A DNA stretch of 64,000 bases from Usitatibacter rugosus. Lineage in GTDB: Bacteria; Pseudomonadota; Gammaproteobacteria; Burkholderiales; Usitatibacteraceae. The notes under the pieces are model-generated. The model was given only the letters and a program-made list of their open reading frames with translations. It did no database searches and was not told the origin of the DNA. Both the position numbers and the translations under genes were made by a program. Where the stretch lies: the NCBI RefSeq assembly GCF_013003965.1, contig NZ_CP053069.1, positions 3,007,419-3,071,418 of the forward strand, written 5' to 3'. Positions within the stretch are counted from its first letter, which is position 1, and each line of letters starts with the position of its first letter. Positions 42,134-49,265 of the stretch are shown here, in pieces.

Positions 42134-42678
42134 GTCAGGGCGCTTTCACATTCGAATACCGGCGCGTGCGCCACGTGATGCGCGGCAACCTTGGCTTGCA
42201 GCTGCGGCCAGATCGCCTTCATTCGCGCCGCCAGCGTGACGAGATCGGCGGAGCGGCACACCTTGCGGATCGCGACGGCGACGCCCTTCCCCTGCGGGAC
42301 CACCTCGAAGATGGAGAGGTGTCCACCCTCGATCGTATCCGTCGATTCGAACGTGCCCTCGCGCCACTTGTAGAGATCGCCCGCCATGGTCTTTCGCGTC
42401 TCGATCCGTCCGGTGAGGGCGATCGGTCCCGCACGGACGAGCATGATGCCGGTGCACGACCCGCGCTTGCCCGGCATGACGGCGGAGATGGAAGAGCACT
42501 GCTCTCCGTCGACGGTGACGAGGTTCGCGTACAGCGCCTCCTTGATCTCCGGGTGGCTGCTGCCGCCCGAGACCAGGATCGCCACCTGCGAATTGGGAAG
42601 GTCGCCGTCATACAGGCGATTGACCGTTGTCGAGCAGCCGGCCAGGAAGACGGCCAACGCGATCGCGAGTGCCTTCAT
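42130..42678 (-). CDS. Putative lipoprotein of unknown function
   Basis: A 182-residue protein with a short signal peptide and lipobox (LAVFLAGC, Cys15). Aspartate is not at +2 (residues CSTT), so outer-membrane sorting is expected. The mature part has a predicted alpha/beta pattern with three further Cys residues (EQCSSI, GSCTGIM, KVCRSAD) and the segment QVAILVSGGSSHPEIKEA. I do not recognise a family. It sits between aroG (0 bp gap) and the type I-beta-like DAHP synthase (4-bp overlap), so it is co-transcribed with aromatic-pathway genes for no obvious reason. Confidence 0.75.
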   Translation of the reverse strand: MKALAIALAVFLAGCSTTVNRLYDGDLPNSQVAILVSGGSSHPEIKEALYANLVTVDGEQCSSISAVMPGKRGSCTGIMLVRAGPIALTGRIETRKTMAGDLYKWREGTFESTDTIEGGHLSIFEVVPQGKGVAVAIRKVCRSADLVTLAARMKAIWPQLQAKVAAHHVAHAPVFECESALT

Positions 42679-43812
42679 CTACTGCTCGCGGTTCGCGAGC
42701 CGGCGCTGCCGCACGCCGTCCGCGAGCACGCCGAGCAGCTTCTCGGTGTCCTCCCAGCCGATGCAAGCGTCGGTGATCGACACGCCGTACTCCAGCGGCT
42801 TGCCCGGCACGAGGTCCTGTCGCCCGGGATTCAAATGGCTTTCGACCATGACGCCCACGATGCGCTCGTCGCCGGCCGACAGCTGCTGCGCGACATCGGC
42901 ACCGACGTCGATCTGCTTCTGGTATTGCTTCGACGAGTTGGCGTGGGAGAAATCGACCATCACGCGCGGTGCCAGCCCCGCCGAGGCGAGCTCCTTCGCC
43001 GCCGCATCCACGCTCGCCGCATCGTAGTTGGGCGCCTTGCCGCCGCGCAGGATCACGTGGCAATCCTCGTTGCCCATGGTCTCGAAGATCGCGGCCTGGC
43101 CGGTCTTCGTCATCCCCATGAACGCATGTGGAGCGGCGGCGGCCCGCAACGCATCCACCGCGATCTTGACCGACCCGTCGGTGCCGTTCTTGAAGCCGAC
43201 CGGGCACGACAGGCCGGAAGCCAGCTGCCGGTGCGATTGCGACTCGGTCGTCCGCGCTCCGATAGCGCCCCAGGCGATGAGGTCCGAGATGTACTGCGGC
43301 GACAGGAGGTCCAGGAACTCGCTGCCGGCGGGCATGCCCATGCGGTTGATCTCGAGCAGGAGCTTGCGTGCGAGCCGCAGCCCCTCGTTGATCGCGAAGC
43401 TGCCGTCCTGGTGGGGGTCGTTGATGTAGCCCTTCCAGCCGACGGTGGTGCGCGGCTTCTCGAAATACACGCGCATCACGACGAGCAGGTCGTGCTCGTG
43501 CTTCGCGGCGGCGGCGCGCAGGCGCTTCGCGTACTCCAGCGCGGCATCCGAATCGTGGATCGAGCACGGGCCCACGATGGCAAGAAGCCGGTCGTCAGCG
43601 CCGTGCAACACGCGGTGGATAGCCTGCCGTGCGTTGGCCACCGTGGCGAGCGCCGCCGAATCCACCGGCATCTCTTCGGTGAGCAGCTGCGGCGCGATGA
43701 GCGCTCGTATGGCCCCGATCCGAAGGTCATCCGTGCGGCCTATGGGGGTCAGGTTCCCCGGTTTTGCTTGCCGTTCGGGAACCTGACCCCCGGAATTTCC
43801 AACCACCTTCAT
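42679..43812 (-). CDS. aroG: 3-deoxy-7-phosphoheptulonate synthase, type I-alpha (copy 1)
   Basis: A 377-residue enzyme condensing phosphoenolpyruvate and erythrose-4-phosphate, the first step of aromatic amino-acid synthesis. IGRTDDLRIGAIRALIAPQL, AIVGPCSIHD (metal Cys), RVYFEKPRTTVGWKGYINDP, ESQSHRQLASGLS and DFSHANSSKQYQKQ are all AroF/G/H motifs. The first 24 residues come from a GGGGGTCAGGTTCCC palindrome that lies between the ATG and the conserved start, so this N-terminus is abnormal. Initiation may use the ATG at 43812, 1 bp after the upstream aroG stop. Tandem duplication with copy 2 is clear from shared sequence. Feedback specificity is not predictable. Confidence 0.9.
   Translation of the reverse strand: MKVVGNSGGQVPERQAKPGNLTPIGRTDDLRIGAIRALIAPQLLTEEMPVDSAALATVANARQAIHRVLHGADDRLLAIVGPCSIHDSDAALEYAKRLRAAAAKHEHDLLVVMRVYFEKPRTTVGWKGYINDPHQDGSFAINEGLRLARKLLLEINRMGMPAGSEFLDLLSPQYISDLIAWGAIGARTTESQSHRQLASGLSCPVGFKNGTDGSVKIAVDALRAAAAPHAFMGMTKTGQAAIFETMGNEDCHVILRGGKAPNYDAASVDAAAKELASAGLAPRVMVDFSHANSSKQYQKQIDVGADVAQQLSAGDERIVGVMVESHLNPGRQDLVPGKPLEYGVSITDACIGWEDTEKLLGVLADGVRQRRLANREQ
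43744..43791. repeat. GGGGTCAG-type palindrome inside the aroG copy 1 5-prime end
   Basis: GGGGGTCAGGTTCCC (43744-43758) is perfectly complementary to GGGAACCTGACCCCC (43777-43791), with an 18-nt loop. It is translated as part of the N-terminal extension of the DAHP synthase. It shares GGGGTCAG with the palindrome in the accA promoter. Confidence 0.85.
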
Positions 43813-43813
43813 G

Positions 43814-44881
43814 TCACTCCCCTTTCGCGACGCGCCGCTTGCGCACCGCATCCGCCAACGTATCCAGCACCTTCACCGTGTCCGCCCAGCCGATGCACGC
43901 ATCGGTGATCGACACACCGTATTCCAAGGGTTTGCCCGGCACGAGGTCCTGCCGTCCCGGGTTCAGGTGGCTTTCCACCATCACGCCGACCACGCGGTCC
44001 TCGCCACCCGCCATCTGCTTCGCCACATCACCCGCGACGTCCACCTGCTTTTGGTACTGCTTCGAGGAATTGGCGTGCGAGAAATCGATCATGAGGTGCT
44101 GCGCGAGCCCGGCCGAGGCCAGCTCCTTGCACGCGGCATCCACACTCGCGGCGTCGTAGTTGGGCGCCTTGCCGCCGCGCAGGATCACGTGGCAGTCCTC
44201 GTTGCCCGCGGTCTTGAACACGGCGACATGCCCGGACTTCGTGACCGAAATGAAATGGTGGCGCGCCGAGGCGGCCTTGATCGCATCCACGGCGATGCGG
44301 ATGTTGCCGTCGGTGCCGTTCTTGAAGCCCACCGGCGCCGAGAGTCCCGAGGCGAGCTGGCGATGCGATTGCGATTCCGTGGTGCGCGCCCCGATCGCGC
44401 CCCACGCGATGAGGTCCGCGATGTACTGCGGCGAGATCAGGTCCAGGAACTCGGTGCCGCAGGGAACGCCCAGGAGGTTGATGTCGAGCAGGAGCTTCCG
44501 CGCGAGGCGCAGCCCCTCGTTCATGTCGAACGTCTCGTCCAGGTGCGGATCGTTGATGAGGCCCTTCCAGCCGACGGTGGTGCGCGGCTTCTCGAAGTAC
44601 ACGCGCATCACGATCGCGAGGTCGGCCTTGAGGCGGTCGCGTTCGGCCTTCAGGCGCGTGGCGTATTCGATCGCGGCGGCCGGGTCGTGGATCGAGCACG
44701 GCCCCACGACCACCAGCAGGCGATCGTCCGCGCCCCGCAGGATGTCGTGGACGCTGCGGCGGCCCTCGAAGGTCGTCTCCTCGGAGCGATCGGTCGCGGG
44801 CAGCTGGCGCATCACCTGCATGGGCGCCAGGAGCTCGTCACCCTGCTCGATGCGGACGTCGTCGGTGCGGTGTTGCGTCAT
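43814..44881 (-). CDS. aroG: 3-deoxy-7-phosphoheptulonate synthase, type I-alpha (copy 2, promoter-proximal)
   Basis: A 355-residue DAHP synthase starting MTQHRTDDVRIEQGDELLAP, the normal N-terminus. VVVGPCSIHDPAAAIEYATR, VYFEKPRTTVGWKGLINDPH, ESQSHRQLASGLSAPVGFKN, GKAPNYDAASVDAACKEL and SHANSSKQYQKQVDVAGDVA are all present, giving a complete active site. It is the first structural gene after the aromatic leader peptide and terminator at 44902-45035. The ATG at 44881 follows the T-tract by about 20 bp. A long upstream frame is rejected because it runs through the terminator. Stop TGA and the next ATG are separated by one base. Confidence 0.95.
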   Translation of the reverse strand: MTQHRTDDVRIEQGDELLAPMQVMRQLPATDRSEETTFEGRRSVHDILRGADDRLLVVVGPCSIHDPAAAIEYATRLKAERDRLKADLAIVMRVYFEKPRTTVGWKGLINDPHLDETFDMNEGLRLARKLLLDINLLGVPCGTEFLDLISPQYIADLIAWGAIGARTTESQSHRQLASGLSAPVGFKNGTDGNIRIAVDAIKAASARHHFISVTKSGHVAVFKTAGNEDCHVILRGGKAPNYDAASVDAACKELASAGLAQHLMIDFSHANSSKQYQKQVDVAGDVAKQMAGGEDRVVGVMVESHLNPGRQDLVPGKPLEYGVSITDACIGWADTVKVLDTLADAVRKRRVAKGE

Positions 44882-44901
44882 CGATTCATCATCCCGTTCA
44901 C

Positions 44902-44936
44902 CAAAAAACAAAACCGCCAGGCTCGGCTGGCGGTTT
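44902..44936 (-). terminator. Intrinsic terminator acting as attenuator before the DAHP synthase operon
   Basis: On the minus strand AAACCGCCAG (44936-44927) pairs perfectly with CTGGCGGTTT (44920-44911) across the loop CCGAGC, and is followed by TGTTTTTT. It lies after the leader-peptide stop and 21 bp before the aroG start, so readthrough must be regulated for the operon to be expressed. Confidence 0.9.
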
Positions 44937-44966
44937 CGGGGTTCGCGTCGTTGCTGCAGGTACGCG

Positions 44967-45035
44967 TCAGTTGCTCCCGGCCGCCTTCGGCTTGGGAAAC
45001 CAGTACCAGAAAAAGTAGGACACGGCGCGATGCAT
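44967..45035 (-). CDS. Aromatic-rich leader peptide of the DAHP synthase operon
   Basis: A 22-codon frame, ATG at 45035 to TGA at 44967. Residues 7-13 are YFFWYWF (codons TAC TTT TTC TGG TAC TGG TTT), an uninterrupted run of all three aromatic amino acids. Pro-Lys-Pro-Lys and a short Ala/Gly end follow. With a strong intrinsic terminator 30 bp downstream and tandem DAHP synthase genes beyond it, this is the classical layout of translation-coupled attenuation. When charged Phe, Tyr or Trp tRNA is scarce the ribosome would stall and prevent terminator folding. No good Shine-Dalgarno is visible, so the transcript may be leaderless. It is too short for routine annotation. Confidence 0.85.
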   Translation of the reverse strand: MHRAVSYFFWYWFPKPKAAGSN

Positions 45036-45042
45036 GGCTGGG

Positions 45043-45070
45043 ATGTTAGCACAACGCCTATACTCCCCAA
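45043..45070 (-). promoter_or_regulatory. Candidate promoter of the aromatic leader/DAHP synthase operon
   Basis: On the minus strand TTGGGG (45070-45065) and TAACAT (45048-45043) are separated by 16 bp. The -10 ends 7 bp before the leader ATG, giving an almost leaderless message. The region is only 39 bp wide between divergent coding sequences. Confidence 0.35.
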
Positions 45071-45074
45071 CACC

Positions 45075-45428
45075 ATGAAAACCCTCGCTTTGGCCATGTT
45101 CGCTACCGCACTGACGGCGCTTCCCGCGGCCGCGCAGGATACGGCTGCGAAGAAGGAAACCCCCCTCGATTTCACGCTCGAGCCCGGCAAGGTCCACGAG
45201 CATTGCGTGAAGCTCGCCAAGGGCCAGTCGCGCCGCTTCGAATGGGCCTCGAACGTGATCGTCGACTTCAATGTTCACTATCACAAGGGCGACGCCGCCT
45301 TCTACCCGTTCAAGGCCAACAGCCGCAAGGCGGCCAAGGCGAAGTTCACGGCGGACCATGCCGACGAATACTGCTGGATGTGGACGGCGCTGAAGGATAC
45401 GGCGAAGGTCACCGGAGTGATCAGGTAA
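45075..45428 (+). CDS. Small secreted protein of unknown function
   Basis: A 117-residue exported protein. The signal peptide (MKTLALAMFATALTALPAAA) is followed by a mature domain of about 95 residues with two Cys (EHCVKL and EYCWMW) that may form a disulfide. The segment RRFEWASNVIVDFNVHYHKG and the end TALKDTAKVTGVIR suggest a compact beta-sandwich, faintly like GOLD-type domains, but I do not assign a family. It starts at ATG 45075, divergent from the aromatic leader. A TATACT (45059-45064) close upstream may be its -10. Confidence 0.65.
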   Translation: MKTLALAMFATALTALPAAAQDTAAKKETPLDFTLEPGKVHEHCVKLAKGQSRRFEWASNVIVDFNVHYHKGDAAFYPFKANSRKAAKAKFTADHADEYCWMWTALKDTAKVTGVIR

Positions 45429-45440
45429 AGCCGTTCCAGG

Positions 45441-45449
45441 TGATAAAAT
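45441..45449 (+). promoter_or_regulatory. Extended -10 promoter candidate for the small lipoprotein gene
   Basis: TGATAAAAT matches an extended -10 (TGn followed by TAAAAT), 53 bp before the ATG at 45503. AGGGAGAA just before the ATG is a strong ribosome binding site. No clear -35 is seen. Confidence 0.4.
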
Positions 45450-45502
45450 GCGCGCCAGCTTGGGACACTCCAGGCGCGTCCAACAACCAAGGGAGAATCA
45501 CC

Positions 45503-45892
45503 ATGTTCCTGCGCACCGTCGCCATGGTCGGCCTTGCGGTCGGCGTCATCGCATGTGGCACCGTTGCCATCAATAACGTCCAGAACGCCCCCGTCTCCAC
45601 CGCGAGCGGCAAGGCCCCCACGGCCGCGGCCGTGCGTGGCGCCATCCTGCAAGCCGGTGCCGGCCTGGGCTGGGTCATGACCGACGTGAAGCCCGGCGTG
45701 CTGGAGGGCAAGCTGGCCCTGCGTTCGCACACGGCCGTCGTCGAGATCCCGTATTCGGAGAAGTCCTACAGCATCGTCTACAAGTCCAGCACAAACTTGA
45801 ACGAAGCCAACGGCAGCATCCACAAGAACTACAACGGCTGGATCCAGAACCTCCAGCGCGACATCAACGCCAAAGTCTCGGCGCTCAACTAG
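45503..45892 (+). CDS. Conserved-type small lipoprotein
   Basis: A 129-residue predicted lipoprotein. The signal peptide ends in VIAC (Cys18), followed by GTVAINN. The mature domain contains GAILQAGAGLGWVMTDVKPG, LEGKLALRSHTAVVEIPYSE and SYSIVYKSSTNLN, then a C-terminal helix (NGWIQNLQRDINAKVSAL). The alternation of strands, helix and strands resembles small periplasmic lipoproteins common in betaproteobacteria, whose role is unknown. It has its own promoter-like sequence and is followed by a strong GC hairpin. Confidence 0.75.
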   Translation: MFLRTVAMVGLAVGVIACGTVAINNVQNAPVSTASGKAPTAAAVRGAILQAGAGLGWVMTDVKPGVLEGKLALRSHTAVVEIPYSEKSYSIVYKSSTNLNEANGSIHKNYNGWIQNLQRDINAKVSALN

Positions 45893-45899
45893 ACTCACG

Positions 45900-45921
45900 G
45901 GCGGGGCCCTCCGGCCCCGCC
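45900..45921 (+). terminator. GC-rich stem-loop after the small lipoprotein gene
   Basis: GGCGGGGCC (45900-45908) pairs perfectly with GGCCCCGCC (45913-45921) around CTCC, starting 8 bp after the stop codon. There is no T-tract, so it may be a weak terminator or an mRNA-stabilising 3-prime hairpin before the ACP gene. Confidence 0.45.
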
Positions 45922-45942
45922 GCTGCGAACGGCAACCGCACC

Positions 45943-46212
45943 ATGGACCACACCATCGACCACGAGCGAGAAATCGCCCGACTCCTCGTCGAAACCCTCC
46001 ACCTCGAAGGCATCGCGGCGGAGCAGATCGACCCCGTGCAGCCCCTCTTCGACGAGGGCCTGGGCCTCGATTCGCTCGACATGCTCGAGATCTCGATGGC
46101 GATCGAGCAGAAGTACGGCATCAAGCTGCGCTCCGACGATCCGGACAACCGGACGATCTTCGCGTCCCTGCGCAGCCTGAGCGAGCATGTCCAGAAGAAC
46201 CGCCGGGCCTGA
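45943..46212 (+). CDS. Acyl carrier protein of an aryl-polyene-like cluster
   Basis: An 89-residue carrier protein. The phosphopantetheine site is the Ser in GLGLDSLDMLEI (residue about 46), with acidic flanks, so it should be modified and carry the growing acyl chain. LHLEGIAAEQIDPVQPLFDE and KYGIKLRSDDPDN are typical of the ACP type found in aryl polyene clusters. It is the first gene of the nine-gene plus-strand series ending near 55244, and its 3-prime end overlaps the next gene by 26 bp. Aryl polyene loci usually carry two ACPs, and only this one is present. Confidence 0.9.
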   Translation: MDHTIDHEREIARLLVETLHLEGIAAEQIDPVQPLFDEGLGLDSLDMLEISMAIEQKYGIKLRSDDPDNRTIFASLRSLSEHVQKNRRA

Positions 46213-48337
46213 GTCCGGCGCCTCTCCCCGCACCTCCGCACCCCGAACGCTCCTCCGCTGGACCCTGCTCGCGCTGGGGGCCGCCTACGTGGCTGCGTCC
46301 CTGGCGGGCGTGCGCCTCGACACGGGCTTGCCGGGCGTGGCGTACCTGCCGCCGCTCGCGGGCTTCGCGTTCATGGCCGTGTTCTTCGGCTTGACCCTGG
46401 GGCAGGGACAGGTGCCGCTCGTCACGCGCGTGGCGATGCGCGAGCATCCGCGCCTGCCCGCGGAGCTCGTGGCCTACACGCGCACGCTGACCGCGATCTG
46501 GTCGGCGTCATTCATGGCGCTCTTCGCCGTCGGGCTCGAGCTCGCGTTCACGCTGCCGTTCCCGGCGTGGGCCCGGTGGACGCAGGGCCTGGCGATCGCC
46601 GTTCCCGCCGTGCTGTTCTTCGGCGAATACCTGTATCGCCGCGACCGCTTTGCCCACCATGAACACGCATCGCCGCTTCGCCTCTTCCTCAACATCGTGG
46701 GCGTGATGAAGGAAGCGGCGCTCGGCTCCCGGCCGGCCACCCTGCCTTTGCTGCGCTGCCGCAGCCTCGACGCTCCGTTCCTGCTCGACACGCGCGTGCC
46801 GGTCAGCGTGGAGCGCTTCCTCGGCCAGGCGCGCGCCCTCGCCGCGGCGCTCCCCGAGGGCGTCCCGGTGATCAATCTCTGCGAGTCGCGCCACGCGTTC
46901 CTCGTGGCCTTCGCCGCGGCGCTCTCGGGCGGCCGCGTCTCGTTGCTGCCGCCGGGCCATGCGCGCGGCGACTGGGAACGGCTCCTCGCGCGCCATCCGG
47001 GCGCCATCGTCCTCGGGGACCCGCCGCCCGCCGACGCTCCGCCGGCATGGCTCGACGTCCGTCCCTATCTCGCGCTCGACGTGCACAGCGCCGAGATCCC
47101 CGACATCGATGCGCACCTTCCCGCGGCCATCCTCTTCACCTCGGGCAGCACGGGCGAGCCGGTGGCGCACGCCAAGACCTGGGCCCAGCTCTGGAGCGGC
47201 GCCGAGGCGTGGGCGCAAGCGCTCGGATGGAACGACACGGCGCCGATCGCCGTCGTCGGAAGCGTGGCGCCCCAACACATGTACGGCCTCGAAGCGACCG
47301 TCGTGCTGCCGTTCTGGGCCGGGGTGCCGGTGCATGCGCATCGTCCGCTGCTCCCGGCGGATGTCGAGGATGTCCTGCATGGCAGTCCGTACGCGTACTG
47401 GTGGATGACCACGCCGGTTCACCTCCGCACCTCGCTCGCCTCGAGCGCCGGGGAGGCCCGGCCCGCGGGCATCGTCTCCTCGACGATGAGCCTGCTTCCC
47501 GCCACCGCGCGCGCCGCCGAGGAACGCTGGAATACGCCCGTGCACGAGATCTACGGATCGACGGAAACGGGTGCCGTGGCGCTACGCCGCACCGCGGTCG
47601 AGCCGCGATGGACTCCGCTCGCGGGACTCACGCTGCATGCCGAGCCCGAGGCGGTTCGTGTCGAGGGCGAACGCATCGGCGTGCCCGTGCGCCTCGGCGA
47701 CCTCCTGGAATTCGGGCCCGACGGACGTTTCCTCTGGAAGGGCCGCGCCGCCGACCTGGTGAAAGTCGCCGGCAAGCGCGAGTCGCTCTCCGCGCTCGAC
47801 CGCCGCCTGCAGGAGATCGAAGGCGTGGACGACGGCGCGTGGTTCGCGCCCGAATCGCCCGCGGGCGATGTCCGGCGCCTCGCCGCGTTCTACGTCTCCG
47901 GGACGATCGAGCCCGAGGCGGTGCTGGAGCGCCTGCGCCAGGAGGTCGATGCGGTCTTCATGCCGCGGCCGCTGGTGCGCGTGGCGAGCCTGCCGCGTAC
48001 TGCCAACGGCAAGCTCTCGCGTTCGTCGCTCGCAGCACTGCTCGAAGCGTCGCACTCGCCCGAGCGCTTCACCGTGCCCGCCGACCATCCGGCGCTCGCG
48101 GGGCACTTCCCGGGACAACCGATCGTTCCCGGCGCGCTCATCGTCGCGCGGGTAGCCCGCGTGCTTCGCGCCCGCTTCGGCCAGCGTCCGGGCGCGCTTG
48201 CGACGGCGCGCTTCCACGCAACGCTCGCGCCGGGCGAGACCGCCGTCGTCGATGCGAAGCGCGAGGGCTCGCGCGTCACCTTCGACGTGAAACGCGGCGA
48301 AACGCTCGTGGCCAGCGGATCCTGGAGGCTCGAATGA
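46187..48337 (+). CDS. Fusion: membrane domain + AMP-dependent acyl ligase + FabZ-like dehydratase
   Basis: A 716-residue three-part protein. Residues about 20-150 hold four hydrophobic helices (WTLLALGAAYVAASLAGV, YLPPLAGFAFMAVFFGLTLG and two more), similar to the small membrane protein usually separate in aryl polyene clusters. Residues about 200-610 are an adenylate-forming ligase with ILFTSGSTGEP (about 312-323), EIYGSTETGAV and the C-terminal LPRTANGKLSR Lys. Residues about 620-716 are a hot-dog dehydratase with HPALAGHFPGQPIVPGALIV. The catalytic His is present, but the Glu expected shortly after the PGAL segment is not seen. It should activate an aryl starter acid and dehydrate chain intermediates. 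In known clusters these are usually separate proteins. Confidence 0.85.
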   Translation: MSRRTAGPESGASPRTSAPRTLLRWTLLALGAAYVAASLAGVRLDTGLPGVAYLPPLAGFAFMAVFFGLTLGQGQVPLVTRVAMREHPRLPAELVAYTRTLTAIWSASFMALFAVGLELAFTLPFPAWARWTQGLAIAVPAVLFFGEYLYRRDRFAHHEHASPLRLFLNIVGVMKEAALGSRPATLPLLRCRSLDAPFLLDTRVPVSVERFLGQARALAAALPEGVPVINLCESRHAFLVAFAAALSGGRVSLLPPGHARGDWERLLARHPGAIVLGDPPPADAPPAWLDVRPYLALDVHSAEIPDIDAHLPAAILFTSGSTGEPVAHAKTWAQLWSGAEAWAQALGWNDTAPIAVVGSVAPQHMYGLEATVVLPFWAGVPVHAHRPLLPADVEDVLHGSPYAYWWMTTPVHLRTSLASSAGEARPAGIVSSTMSLLPATARAAEERWNTPVHEIYGSTETGAVALRRTAVEPRWTPLAGLTLHAEPEAVRVEGERIGVPVRLGDLLEFGPDGRFLWKGRAADLVKVAGKRESLSALDRRLQEIEGVDDGAWFAPESPAGDVRRLAAFYVSGTIEPEAVLERLRQEVDAVFMPRPLVRVASLPRTANGKLSRSSLAALLEASHSPERFTVPADHPALAGHFPGQPIVPGALIVARVARVLRARFGQRPGALATARFHATLAPGETAVVDAKREGSRVTFDVKRGETLVASGSWRLE

Positions 48338-48368
48338 ACGCCGGGATTCGCATGGAAAGGACCCGCGC

Positions 48369-49265
48369 ATGAGCACCGTATGGCGCGAGCGCCGCGAGCG
48401 AGGCTCGCGCTGGGCCATGCGCGCCTTCGTGGCCATCGCCGTGCACGGCGGCCGCACGTTCAGCCGCGCCGTGATGGCGACCACGTGCGTCTATTTCCTC
48501 GCGACCGCGCCCGAGGCCCGCGCGGCCTCGCGCCAGTTCCTCACGCGCGCCCGCGGCAAGCCCGCGCGGCTTCGCGACGCGCTCGCCCACCTCGCCTGCT
48601 TCGGCACCACGCTGCTCGACCGCATCTACCTCTTCACCGGCCACGCCGACCGCCTCGCGATCGAGGTCGAGGGCGAGGACATCCTTCGCGAGAAGCTCTC
48701 GCACGGGCGCGGGTGCCTGCTCTTCGGTTCGCACCTTGGGAGCTTCGAGCTGATGGGCGTGGTCGGCAGCGACGGCCGCGGCCTGCCCGTCAACGTGGTG
48801 ATGAACGTGGATGCGGGCGCGAACATCCAGCGCATCCTCGCCGAGCAGCGCGGCGGCCTGCCCTACCGCGTGATCGCGCTCGGCACGCCCGGCGCCATGA
48901 TGGCGGTGAAGGAGTGCCTCGAGCGGGGCGAGATCGTCGGCTTGCTGGTCGACCGCGTCTACGGCGACGAGGCGAAGTGCGAGCTTCCGTTCCTCGGCCA
49001 TCCCGCGGTCTTCTCCCTCGCGCCCTACCAGCTCGCCGCGATCACCGGAGCGCCCGTCGTCACGGCCTACGCGCTCTTCCTCGGCGGCAACCGCTACCGG
49101 GTGAGCTTCGCCCCGCTCGCCGAGCGCATCGAGCGCACGCGCGGCGCGCCCTGCGAGGGCGTGATGCCCTGGGTGCAGCGCTACGTGGAAGGCCTGGAGG
49201 TGCGCGCCCGCGAGGCGCCGCTGAACTGGTTCAATTTCTACGACTACTGGGCGGCGTCGCGATGA
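48369..49265 (+). CDS. LpxL/HtrB-family acyltransferase
   Basis: A 298-residue membrane-associated acyltransferase. The N-terminal helix region (AFVAIAVHGGRTFSRAVMAT) is followed by the catalytic motif GSHLGSFELMG (HX4-D/E pattern), ALGTPGAMMAVKECLERGEI and LVDRVYGDEAKCELPFLGHP, which resemble late acyltransferases of lipid A synthesis. In aryl polyene loci the homologous protein is thought to place the polyene on a lipid anchor. It follows the fusion gene by 31 bp and overlaps the LolA-like gene (ATGA). Substrate is inferred from context. Confidence 0.85.
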   Translation: MSTVWRERRERGSRWAMRAFVAIAVHGGRTFSRAVMATTCVYFLATAPEARAASRQFLTRARGKPARLRDALAHLACFGTTLLDRIYLFTGHADRLAIEVEGEDILREKLSHGRGCLLFGSHLGSFELMGVVGSDGRGLPVNVVMNVDAGANIQRILAEQRGGLPYRVIALGTPGAMMAVKECLERGEIVGLLVDRVYGDEAKCELPFLGHPAVFSLAPYQLAAITGAPVVTAYALFLGGNRYRVSFAPLAERIERTRGAPCEGVMPWVQRYVEGLEVRAREAPLNWFNFYDYWAASR

